Shown here piece by piece: positions 21,801 to 28,000 of a stretch of 34,782 bases of DNA. The position numbers were made by a program, and so were the translations under genes. This DNA is from Phoronis ovalis. Lineage: Eukaryota > Phoronida > Phoronidae. The notes under the pieces are model-generated. The model worked only from the letters and a program-made list of their open reading frames with translations. It had not been told where the DNA came from and did no database searches. The DNA lies in contig JAOXYB010018849.1 of assembly GCA_028565635.1 (NCBI GenBank), forward strand, positions 1 through 34,782, in the 5' to 3' direction. The number at the start of each line of letters is the position of its first letter. Within the stretch, counting starts at the first letter, position 1.

Positions 21801-21875
21801 TAAAAAATAATTAATATGCTTACGTACGAAACAAAGCACTTACGTTGAAAAGTACTTTTACTTAGATACTCACAT
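3007..21875 (-). CDS. Gene 1: giant secreted SUEL-lectin/EGF/FN3-repeat protein (24 exons, complete)
   Basis: Spliced gene read from high to low coordinates. The coding exons, listed separately, join in one frame: 10,002 nt, 3,333 residues plus TAG. Domains in order: signal peptide (1 to about 20), pro-region ending RRHKR (71-75), SUEL lectin (about 81-168), EGF-like (170-205), Cys-rich module (206-255), second EGF-like module (256-293), beta-rich modules (294-845), then FN3-like repeats to the end. SUEL domains bind rhamnose or galactose; FN3 arrays usually act as spacers or adhesive rods. No transmembrane segment or GPI signal follows, so a secreted or matrix/mucus-associated protein is inferred. 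The exact ligand and role are unknown. The last 12 exons match gene 2 in phase, and 8 of the 12 match in length exactly, which supports the model. It resembles the large 'SUEL-type lectin domain-containing' proteins of marine invertebrates; I do not recognise a named gene. Confidence 0.88.
4033..5316 (-). CDS. Gene 1 exon 23: FN3-like repeats with an unassigned beta domain
   Basis: 1,284 nt, phase 1-1, residues about 2635-3062. Contains TVDNEPPIAGVVF, WFGFSDRHSFIREYEWGIG and FIYDATPAEGIVC. An atypical domain follows (GLYRLTVNTAQPC, IVIDLRDKHSVCEF, ISLELCSVSS), then a normal repeat (VYWAIYDPESKIRYTEVGLG) and SVDWTAPVIGAI, closing CTWALG. Two codons longer than the gene 2 copy. Acceptor TTTTCTAG, donor TTAG|GTGAGT. 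Confidence 0.9.
5617..7193 (-). CDS. Gene 1 exon 22: FN3-like repeats with an embedded Cys-rich module
   Basis: 1,577 nt, phase 2 in and 1 out, residues about 2109-2634. Repeat starts: IVDITPPTV, LVDSTPPHLG and LVDHSAPTV. Between the second and third lies an atypical module, HSCQVFTCQKVCTCGEYGH ... CRHDGAMTTC, then AVRYEWGFGL and VYCLPYNKF. The gene 2 exon is five codons shorter overall. The part at about 6245-6720 is nearly identical to gene 2. Acceptor TTACTTTCAG, donor GGAG|GTAAGC. Confidence 0.9.
7365..7548 (-). CDS. Gene 1 exon 21: FN3-like segment
   Basis: 184 nt, phase 1 in and 2 out, residues about 2048-2109: GVKYYVTVEACN then VIADDSPPFPGIVRVG. Same length in gene 2. Acceptor TTTTCCTTTCAG, donor AACA|GTAAGA. 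Confidence 0.88.
7744..8123. mobile_element. MITE-like element with terminal inverted repeats, in a gene 1 intron
   Basis: GTGGGTAATCA at 7744-7754 is repeated inverted as TGATTACCCAC at 8113-8123. Weaker complementarity continues about ten bases inward. The 380-bp element has no transposase frame. A flanking AT on both sides could be a target duplication but is too short to be sure. Its right part (from about 8049) is similar to 21-92 in the same orientation, showing that it is dispersed. The matching gene 2 intron lacks it. Confidence 0.7.
8292..8445 (-). CDS. Gene 1 exon 20: FN3-like segment
   Basis: 154 nt, phase 0 in and 1 out, residues about 1997-2047: SAHWVGFHDAETQVRYKIG then GTSPGVSDIHTFE. 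Same length in gene 2. Acceptor AATTTGCAG, donor ACAG|GTAAAT. Confidence 0.88.
8720..8827 (-). CDS. Gene 1 exon 19: short FN3-like segment
   Basis: 108 nt, phase 0-0, residues about 1961-1996: GTNAAGLSTSVCSQQFTC then LVFDGPDP. It completes the repeat begun in exon 18 and starts the next. Acceptor AATATTACAG, donor GAG|GTATTT. Confidence 0.87.
8965..9275 (-). CDS. Gene 1 exon 18: FN3-like repeat
   Basis: 311 nt, phase 1 in and 0 out, residues about 1857-1960. Contains TVDTTPPEASYVHVG, VHWGDFKDNASATIQYDIAIG and GGHHYYVQVE. Same length as the gene 2 copy. Acceptor CTATTACAG, donor GAG|GTACAT. Confidence 0.9.
9276..9737 (-). other. Gene 1 intron 17
   Basis: 462 bp against 164 bp in gene 2 (30487-30650). 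The extra length at about 9430-9680 may be an insertion, but no terminal repeats were found. Confidence 0.6.
9738..9854 (-). CDS. Gene 1 exon 17: short FN3-like half-repeat
   Basis: 117 nt, phase 1-1, residues about 1818-1856: GSVPGRTDVKS ... LESGKTYYVLVI. The acceptor by homology to gene 2 is TTTTTTAAG, an unusual AAG. A CAG six bases downstream would remove two codons in frame (start 9848). Donor ATAG|GTAAGA. Confidence 0.8.
10056..10848 (-). CDS. Gene 1 exon 16: Trp/Tyr-rich module and FN3-like repeat
   Basis: 793 nt, phase 0 in and 1 out, residues about 1554-1817. After IYFSVRGFNPAG comes an unusual segment with a helical-looking part (DLTLVAELLHSDKLGELA) and YPWYIWWITTD, then MPFGCDHGMVDC and YYVCAHSNET. 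A normal repeat boundary follows, VLDTTPPIPGTV, and the exon ends LYEYGIG. Same length in gene 2. Acceptor TTTTTTGCAG, donor ATTG|GTAAAT. Confidence 0.9.
10849..11186 (-). other. Gene 1 intron 15
   Basis: 338 bp; gene 2 equivalent 31752-32107 is 356 bp. No feature seen in either. Confidence 0.7.
11187..12331 (-). CDS. Gene 1 exon 15: FN3-like repeats with Cys pairs
   Basis: 1,145 nt, phase 1 in and 0 out, residues about 1172-1553. Roughly four repeat-like units: SYRFAVEAFNSAGLS, WSGFNHHRDLITYEVAVGT, a Cys-containing unit (VFDGPGCENVVKC ... EDTCRQG ... ITCTEN), and ISSEPDGVGIIIPW near the end. The gene 2 exon has exactly the same length. Acceptor ACTTAACAG, donor CAA|GTAAGA. Confidence 0.9.
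12332..12988 (-). other. Gene 1 intron 14
   Basis: 657 bp, AT-rich. The equivalent gene 2 intron (33253-33594) is only 342 bp. No feature seen in either. Confidence 0.7.
12989..13638 (-). CDS. Gene 1 exon 14: two FN3-like repeats
   Basis: 650 nt, phase 2 in and 1 out, residues about 955-1171. Two repeats marked VVDTTAPVF and VIDQTPPQL, with KYYVSVIAVN and the closing EFKWALG. Identical in length to the gene 2 copy. Acceptor TCTTTGTTAG, donor TTAG|GTACGT. Confidence 0.9.
13818..14146 (-). CDS. Gene 1 exon 13: Cys cluster and FN3-like repeat
   Basis: 329 nt, phase 0 in and 2 out, residues about 846-955. Starts with a short Cys cluster (ASCSEDLCYCPSIGPC), then DYFFTIEVTNEARLL, VLADNSPPVNGTIWDG and WLGFVDHESGIRYYK. 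The gene 2 copy is one codon longer in the Cys cluster. Acceptor TTGTAG, donor AA|GTAAGT. Confidence 0.88.
14247..14528 (-). CDS. Gene 1 exon 12: FN3-like repeat with DSSPP
   Basis: 282 nt, phase 0-0, residues about 752-845. Contains IFIDSSPPEIWDLFL, then KARDIHSGVRHVYYKLGT, the repeat signature of this protein. Acceptor TTTTTTAG; the donor GTAGGT is weaker than its neighbours but is the one that keeps phase with exon 13. Confidence 0.82.
14742..14947 (-). CDS. Gene 1 exon 11: FN3-like repeat segment
   Basis: 206 nt, phase 1 in and 0 out, residues about 683-751. Begins GIIEFSYGIQ and ends TLADGSSYL, i.e. the first strands of a beta-sandwich whose rest is in exon 12. Acceptor TTTATACAG, donor TTTA|GTAAGT. 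Confidence 0.85.
14948..15357 (-). other. Gene 1 intron 10
   Basis: 410 bp, no feature seen beyond splice sites. Confidence 0.7.
15358..15502 (-). CDS. Gene 1 exon 10: Tyr-rich linker
   Basis: 145 nt, phase 0 in and 1 out, residues about 635-682. Rich in Tyr, Asp and Pro (WTDYFYNDYH, DYYDPYDQ). Probably a linker or part of a split domain. Acceptor ATCTTTTTAG, donor CACG|GTATGA. Confidence 0.8.
15823..16256 (-). mobile_element. hAT transposon remnant: transposase C-terminus and terminal repeat
   Basis: The minus strand at about 16068-16256 encodes an uninterrupted tail containing KLYNLTLMSIEHELL and IINKFAHAKSRK, ending in a stop. This matches the C-terminal dimerisation region typical of hAT transposases (pattern L-x-L-x-S-I-E-x-E ... 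F-A-x-x-K-x-R-K). Further on, the element ends at CAGGGCCGGATTAAG (plus strand, 15823-15837), a hAT-type terminal sequence. The 5' part of the transposase and the other terminus are absent, so it is a dead fragment. It sits in the intron between gene 1 exons 9 and 10, about 50 bases from the exon 9 donor. Confidence 0.7.
16314..16920 (-). CDS. Gene 1 exon 9: Cys-containing segment and FN3/Ig-like domain
   Basis: 607 nt, phase 2 in and 0 out, residues about 432-634. The first part is Cys-rich (VCMRMDF, HCSRGGSNC). The second is a beta-sandwich with FNGWEDSGPNPSGIHEY, ATFTLPSEP and IEVKDNAGNHRAARSF. The motif GI-x-x-Y...V-x-D-x-A-G-N is shared with large extracellular proteins of many invertebrates (from general knowledge). 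Acceptor TGTCTTTCAG, donor ACAG|GTAAGT. Confidence 0.88.
16921..17235 (-). other. Gene 1 intron 8
   Basis: 315 bp, no feature seen. Confidence 0.7.
17236..17386 (-). CDS. Gene 1 exon 8: linker/module with two cysteines
   Basis: 151 nt, phase 1 in and 2 out, residues about 382-432. Contains STGYCSPNTFG and ITCDVDHALSF. Acceptor TTCTTATAG, donor GACAG|GTATGG. The hydrophobic stretch encoded just upstream lies in the intron, not in the protein. Confidence 0.82.
17676..17939 (-). CDS. Gene 1 exon 7: beta-rich module, family unassigned
   Basis: 264 nt, phase 1-1, residues about 294-381. Two cysteines (SLCKTT, TSCPNEGHGW) precede alternating hydrophobic stretches such as YRLDFEVSF and YVLDYSFGL, suggesting a beta-sandwich. 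I cannot assign a family. Acceptor AACCTTAG, donor ACAG|GTATTT. Confidence 0.82.
18219..18332 (-). CDS. Gene 1 exon 6: EGF-like domain
   Basis: 114 nt, phase 1-1, residues 256-293, six cysteines ending CSCASGF...TTC, the usual EGF tail. Acceptor ATTTACAG, donor AAAT|GTGAGTTT. Confidence 0.85.
18555..18704 (-). CDS. Gene 1 exon 5: small cysteine-rich module
   Basis: 150 nt, phase 1-1, residues 206-255, seven cysteines (PCPVADITHC at the start, CFDCE in the middle, SYCD at the end). The spacing is not canonical EGF. It may be an irregular EGF-like or growth-factor-receptor-type cysteine module. Acceptor GATTACAG, donor GACG|GTATGT. Confidence 0.82.
18705..19227 (-). other. Gene 1 intron 4
   Basis: 523 bp. 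A more GC-rich stretch at about 19138-19200 differs from its surroundings but matches no repeat I can name. Nothing else seen. Confidence 0.7.
19228..19335 (-). CDS. Gene 1 exon 4: EGF-like domain
   Basis: 108 nt, phase 1-1, residues 170-205. Six cysteines in the EGF pattern C-x8-C-x5-C-x5-C-x-C-x8-C, including the typical CLNGGTC. A symmetrical phase-1 exon is the usual unit for shuffled EGF modules. Acceptor TTACGCAG and donor GTAAGT are clear. Confidence 0.9.
19336..20458 (-). other. Gene 1 intron between lectin and first EGF exon
   Basis: 1,123 bp, the longest intron. A hydrophobic 81-codon minus-strand frame at 19469-19714 has no splice sites in phase and is treated as chance. Confidence 0.7.
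20459..20919 (-). CDS. Gene 1 exon 3: pro-region, furin-type site and SUEL lectin domain
   Basis: 461 nt, residues 16-169. After the signal peptide comes an acidic/Tyr-rich stretch, then SRRHKRSV at 70-77, matching the furin consensus R-x-K/R-R. The SUEL (D-galactoside/L-rhamnose-binding) lectin domain spans about 81-168 and shows the family marks: C81, the YGR motif (104-106), paired cysteines, and GGDPCRGIHKYLEVVAGC at 151-168, close to the canonical DPC...KYL...C signature. Both sugar-contact motifs (YGR, DPC) are present, so binding is plausible. The acceptor is TTTCAG at 20920-20925. A second acceptor, GTAG, six bases upstream would add Phe-Ser in frame. Donor: GGCG|GTAAAT. Confidence 0.9.
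21188..21232 (-). CDS. Gene 1 exon 2: signal peptide
   Basis: The 45-nt exon sits between acceptor TTGTTTGCAG and donor GTATGTT. Read in the phase set by exon 1 it gives MKSCRCLLVLLICNY plus two bases (CG) of the next codon: a short basic start, then a hydrophobic core, as in a signal peptide. Reading from the internal ATG in this exon gives a stop after ten codons, so the split-start reading is preferred. Phase out is 2, matching exon 3. Confidence 0.72.
21233..21873 (-). other. Gene 1 intron 1
   Basis: 641 bp, splits the start codon. AT-rich; only the 26-bp duplication is notable. Confidence 0.6.
21250..21297. repeat. 26-bp tandem duplication beside the gene 1 exon 2 acceptor
   Basis: TTAAAAAGACTTAAATATTT occurs at 21251 and again at 21277 (period 26). 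On the minus strand it lies just upstream of the exon 2 acceptor, in the branch-point/pyrimidine region of the 641-bp first intron. Confidence 0.75.
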
Positions 21876-21930
21876 TTTTTTGACTTCTCAGGATCTAATG
21901 CTGGTCAAGTAATGGTGATCAGAAATAGAT
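21874..21930 (-). CDS. Gene 1 exon 1: 5' UTR plus first two bases (AT) of the start codon
   Basis: Only 21874-21875 are coding. On the minus strand the exon ends ...CAAAAAAAT|GTGAGTATC, a strong donor. Exon 2 begins with G, so the start codon reads AT|G across the intron. The upper limit (about 21930) is estimated from a TATA box at 21959-21966. No other ATG lies between that presumed transcription start and the donor. An alternative is that the true first coding exon lies elsewhere. Confidence 0.55.
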
Positions 21931-21958
21931 TTACTTCAATTTCTACATGAAAGACCAA

Positions 21959-21966
21959 TATTTATA
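21959..21966 (-). promoter_or_regulatory. TATA box candidate of gene 1
   Basis: On the minus strand this reads TATAAATA. It lies about 85 bases upstream of the AT of the split start codon, which would place transcription initiation near 21930 and give a 5' UTR of roughly 55 bases. Inference from position and motif only. Confidence 0.45.
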
Positions 21967-24212
21967 CAGTGTACTGTATGGTAGTTTACAATAAGTGGCA
22001 TTAAGCATACTTTCTTCATTATTTGTACGGGTCAGATATCCCTGGGGAAAGCTACGAGTTATGGTGGAGCTAAAATAAAATGAGTTTAATTAATGATGGC
22101 TGTAATGTGGTTCGCGTGGATATCAAGATCCACCTCTTACCGAAGTATTATAATAAATTCTTTTAGTTGCATCAAAAATCTAGCCAAAATGATCTGCCCA
22201 ACAATAAAAACTCTAAATAAACATTTGCTTTTAAGGGTATTCATGGGAAAATAACATGGTGTCGGTTTTCCCTTCTTTCCTCTTGAAACTAAATTTGAAA
22301 ATTGTGTACATTCATAATATTTGTTATGATTGAGACGTGGATTAAAGACAAATAGACATTAAAAAAAACGTTATTTTTATACATGAAAATTTATTTGTTT
22401 CGAAAATATTTCAAATTTTTACAATAAATCAAATTACTACAAAAACAGGTTTAAAGCAAGTAAATTACAAAATAAAGCGTGCAATACGAAGTACCCGGAT
22501 TAATTGATATCAAGGGCCTGGATATAAAAATTAACTATTATCCGCAACTTACGCGGCATCTACCGATGATATGTGAAGTAATATAACAATAATGAGCCAC
22601 ACAGTTTTTGTCAATTTCAGGATTAGCTAAATAATATATGTTCAGTATATGACTAAAATCTTATTCTATAAACATAAGAAATGAAGAAAGTAAAGAAACA
22701 TCCATTCGAAAGACACATACGTTTTGACGACGTACGCATACACTGTTTTTTTTTAGGTTTTCTCAGAGGAAAGAGACATCGGCGTATCGATCAATGTTAA
22801 AATTCCTTTTTTTTGCAGTTACAAAGCTGAAACACTGCAAACTTAACTTCAAGTAGATTCTCAGTGAATAATGCCTCAGATTCTTAAAAATGTTGCTTTA
22901 ATATATATATTGGTTTATTCTAACCAATAGGAAGCAATTGGCCCATATTGTACAATTTAAACAGTTCTATATTCAAAGGCAGTCTGTTAGTGTTCCGCGC
23001 CTTCTCAACTACCGAGCTTAACCAAAGTCAATTGTTGTTATATTCTTTCAATTTAGCAAGAGCGATATAATTACGTCATTAAACTTTTGACCCAACTTTG
23101 AACATCAAGATGTATAAGCCGTTCTCTCTGTGTGATCCATGGTCGCCTGCCACGTCTATTCTATCATTTCTATGACTCATTCTGAATAGGTATCTTATCG
23201 CCGGGGAGCTTGCTTTTTGCTAAGCAGACTATATATAAACTTTGACAGGACAGAATGTGTGTGATCGACACCATACCCGCTTAGTCCACTGCAATACCTA
23301 TTATTATAAGCTGAAATTTGATTGGTGTCAAGACCTTCGTGACACTTTATATAGAAATAAAGGGGTTGTCGTTTTTCTGCCTTTCGAGATAATAGACAAA
23401 AATTGACCATGATTAAGCCCAGACATTAGTTGAGAATGTACGAAACACTAATGGATGGATTTATTCAGAGCGATTCTAAGGTTATGACCCTTCAAAATTT
23501 AACTGCAAAAAAAATCTGACACCGACATATTTGGAAGCAAGTCATTTAAAAAAGGGCAACATTTAAAAAATCTGAGACAAGGTATTAAAGATACCTATTG
23601 GAAATAAATTTTAGCCAAGTTTCAGCTTTGTTTCTGTAGAGACGTTGGACATATTTTTTAAAGTTGGGTTTTAAAGAAAAATAAGTTTTTCCTCAAAATG
23701 ACCTCTTTGCTCATTACATAACCATGTGAAAGAAAAGTAATTTTTCATAATCTTTATAGTAGTGCCTTTTCATTTAACTATAAATTGTGAATAAGCTACC
23801 CGAACGGGACTAGCCACCTTTGTAATTACCAAATTATGGAAACATTCATAGCTGTATAAATATCTTCATTCGTGAAAATAATTCACTCGCTCATGAAACT
23901 ATCGGAAACTATTGAAAATATTCATATAGATACGAGTTTTTCCATATAATAAACATATACAATTTTATGGGTCCGACATCCACATAAAGGAAAGACAATT
24001 GATATGTATTTTTTATCTATAAGTTAATTAGCTTGCCTAGCTATACGTGTAGATCGCGTATGTCACTATAGGTTAAAGCCAGATACATAATATAAATATA
24101 AACAAAGACACATTAAAAATTATCTGTGTTAAATACAGTCAATTGTTAGAGTAATTTAACAAAGCAAAATTCAAATTCCAATATACAACGAATTTATGAC
24201 ACAGAAAAATGC
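21967..24212. other. Intergenic region between gene 2 (3' end) and gene 1 (5' end)
   Basis: About 2.2 kb, very AT-rich. It holds the distal promoter of gene 1 on its left side and the 3' flank of gene 2 on its right. A 71-codon minus-strand frame at 23195-23410 (motif CHEGLDTNQISAYNN) has no recognised domain and no splice support. A small hairpin ATTGGTTTATTCTAACCAAT lies near 22910-22929. Confidence 0.6.
24193..24198 (-). terminator. Possible variant poly(A) signal of gene 2 (CATAAA)
   Basis: No AATAAA or ATTAAA was seen in the first 250 bases after the gene 2 stop. CATAAA, 15 bases after the stop, is a weak variant signal and the closest candidate. Confidence 0.2.
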
Positions 24213-25030
24213 TTATGGCAATTTCATTATCCCTGAATACCTTGTGTATGTGCCTGTTGGTGTGATGGCGTCAATCACGACATAATAATCCCACTTAAAT
24301 ACGTAAAAACCACGTGGAATCATGTACTCTGTCTTTAGTGTCTGTTCCCAAATTTCAACATTTGCACTGCCATCATGACTGCCAACAGAGATATCATAAC
24401 GCAAGTTGCCAGGACCAGTGTAATTGAAGACATTGCCCCAAGATATATAAATGGCATTGGTAACGTTATTACGGTGCAATGTGGCATTACTACTAGTCAG
24501 GGTAGGCAGGTCTACTAATATCGTGACCACACCAATAACAGGAGCACTTTCTAACCCACCCTTGTTTACCGCTTTAACGTAAACAGTATATACGTGTGTT
24601 TCATTGCCACCCAGCGGTACACAACCTACAATAAAGTTTGTATGTTTGCTAACTTCAATAACATGATAATCTTTGATGATGACACCGTCTTCTTCAATTT
24701 TTAACAAATACTCTTTGACACCAACATTGTCTTGAAAACCAGCAAGACTTATGTCCATAACTTGGGTATTGGACTGATATCCATCTAGTGCCTGGTAATG
24801 GGTAATGGAAAGAGGTGTTATTATAACAACAGCATTTGATACATTCGGACTCTTTGTCACAATGACAATGGGACTTCCGACTGTAATCTCGTCTAATCTT
24901 GCGTTGTTTATACAGCGCACAGATGGATATATTTTGTCGCCGTTGGTGACGGCTAAACTTGATGCTGTAGCTCTTTTGGTATTTGGTACATGGGTCCAAG
25001 GCATCACATCGGTTGATTTTGAAGACAACC
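24213..25030 (-). CDS. Gene 2 last coding exon
   Basis: 818 nt including TAA at 24213-24215, one codon longer than gene 1. GDKIYPSVRCINNAR, EYLLKIEEDGV, VYVKAVNKGG, ending ITPTGTYTRYSGIMKLP. No membrane anchor. Acceptor CTTCGTCGTAG. Confidence 0.9.
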
Positions 25031-28000
25031 CTACGACGAAGAAAAAAATCATGTATCTAGGTATTCATACTACTTTGAGCAATGTTTTTATCCTTTATAG
25101 CATTTTTTTTATTCCATAAATAGATACTGTATCACATAGACACTATTCTGCATGTTGCACAATACAATAATCATCATACCAATATATGCTCATATAAATG
25201 GAAACATAGGTTTTACAATTTTAAATGCAGCGTTGTCGCAGTTAGTTGCACTCACCTAAAGCCCAAACGCACATATCAACTCCACTTTCATTATCAGCAA
25301 CACTCCATGTTGCTAGTAAGTCTATCGAGGTGAGATGGTTCGTAGTGTACGTCATATGAATGTTTCCAATGACGGGTATAGTCCAATCAACTACCAGTGG
25401 GTGAGATGTTACAGTGGTTTGGCTCCCAGCTTCATTAATCACAAGAAGAGTAGCGTATATTTCTAAGCCATGTTTCAACGGTAACATATCAAATATTGTA
25501 TAAGGTTTTCTACCGACGTTAGTCAAAGGCGCAATCTGGAATCCTCCAGGTGTTGTACCCAGACCAACTTCAGTATATCTAATTCTACTTTCAGGATCAT
25601 AGATTGTCCAATACACACCAATATCCATCATACCCAAGCGTTTAACTGTTACCACGTTGATTGCCTTGGTAGAAGACACAGAGCATGGTTCCAAAGTAAT
25701 GGAAGTGAATAAAATCATATTCTCACTGCGGAGTGAAAATGATGCATTTTTCATTTCTTCCAAAGGAATGTCCAAGACAAATTCGCAGTGAGTATGCTTA
25801 TCACGCAAGTCTAAAACAATTGATTGGTTACCAATGGTCACATCTGAAAAAGCTTGCACACATGAAGGTTCTGTTTTTACTGTTAGACGATATAATCCAT
25901 AGGCTGTAACTTCAATTACTTGAGATACAGTGCCTGTCAATGACAAACCCGAGATGCCCCACGTGTAAGTACCGGTACCACTCCAGGAACTGGGCAGAAA
26001 AGACAGAATATTATTTGATGAAGAATTACATAAAATTCCCTCTGGGGGCGTGGCATCGTAAATAAATTCGGGAGAAGCTGCTATTGTTTCTTGTCCAGAT
26101 CCGTCAATTGCCTTTGCCAAAATATAGTAGCTACCATTATTAGATAGTCCAAGATCACCTTTATACTTAGCGTTGGTTATAAAACCAACACTCGTAAATG
26201 CTTTAACATTTGCCGAAGAAGGGTTGTCACCGATACCCCAATGATATTCTCTTATGAAAGAATGTCTGTCACTGAAGCCGTACCACGAGACTTTCAAGAT
26301 GTTTCCGACGGTTATAAATTTTTGATAATGCTGCCTTTTACCATTAAAGACAACACCTGCCAAAGGAGGCTCATTATCTACAGTTACTCCATCTGATGAT
26401 TTATTGGCAGCTAGTCCAACACTGTTAATTGCTCGAACGTTGACGTAGTATTTCGTACCCGGTGAAATATTTAAGCCAGATTTCACGTATGATGTAGCCG
26501 TGCTAACATTTTCTAATGGTACTATTTGATCACCTATTAAAACAAAAAAACGGCATTTACTACATTTTATGAAATTAACAGCGATATACAAATTTGATAT
26601 CTTTTAAAACACATATGCAATAAACGTGTTATGGATTCTACGCAACACACCAGCCGATTCAAGTAAAATTGTCCTATTGTATGCTACATTAATTGGGTGC
26701 ACAAACTGTAACATAGTGGTCAATCCAAACTACAATATTAACTCACTATGCAATAAATACCATGTTTATCCAACCTGATTATCGTAAGACAAGTGAGCGG
26801 AAACAAATAGAGACATAATAATCTAAACCCAACTTTAAACTTTGTCGAAATATAGTTCTAGGAAAATCAAAATTTACAGGATAGCATTGAACAGGGATAA
26901 AAATATAACTGTGAGGTAAGTTTTGTTGATATATGTATTTGATGATCTACATAAATGCTGATAGTATTAAAATAATAGTGGGAATTGTAAAATTAGACCA
27001 CAATAGTAGATAGGATGAAAGCATATTCCTCAAATTTCCGAAATGTTTCAGAATTTACCTCCTATTGTACTCCCAACAGAAACTTCGTAGTACGCAATGC
27101 CGCTCCCTCTGTCGACGAACGCGTTATCCCATCGAGCATACACTGCAGACGTTGATGTTGTATAGTCGATATCATCAGTGGAGGAAGGTAACGCTAGATC
27201 GATTACTCCATGACCTCTAGCAACAGTCGGAGCTGAATGATCAACAAGAATTCCTGCAGATTCTACTGTGGTGTATTCATTATCGTTCCACCAGTAACGG
27301 ACATACAAAGCATATGAGATGCCTGGGAGCAAACTTTTGTAGAAAGGTAAACAATAGACTCCAGTTGTAAACAATCCGTTATCAAATATAAATTTTTCAG
27401 TCTGAAAGTTAAACAGGCCAGCTCCAATGCCGGCTCCTTTTATTCCAAAACCCCATTCGTACCTCAAAGCATCGGAATGATTCTCCCAGCTTCCTGATAA
27501 GCATTTGTCTGACGCAGTAAATTTGTCTGCTAACCCGAGATTTAACCCATTCTGAACTGTCACTGGCCCCGGAGCTGTAACATTGCTACATGGTGTCATG
27601 GCTCCATCGTGTCTGCAGCTGAAGTACGAATGGCCGTATTCACCGCAAGAACATACTTTTTGGCATGAAAAAACTTGACATGAGTGTCTTTCAATGAATA
27701 GTATGTTTGGCGATACTACAGATACCGCAATTTGTCCAATGTCTGATGTCATACCGGCCCCATTAACAGCATAAATAGTAATATAAACAATTTCACTAAC
27801 GCTTAAAGGTGATGGAAGTGTAAAGGTTGACGATTGCGTCACAGTAGAATTCACATTATGAATGATATCTGTTGGTGACAGTTTATCCGTCTGATGATAA
27901 CTAGAACCAAACGCCACAACATACTTGACAATTCCAGACTGACCATCGTGAAAGTTTTCCCACGTCAGAAGAACCGTTCCCCCACCATTACTCCATTGCA

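Noticed and set aside
23195-23410. 71-codon minus-strand frame in the intergenic region
   Set aside because: No known motif, no start context or splice support; length is unremarkable for chance.
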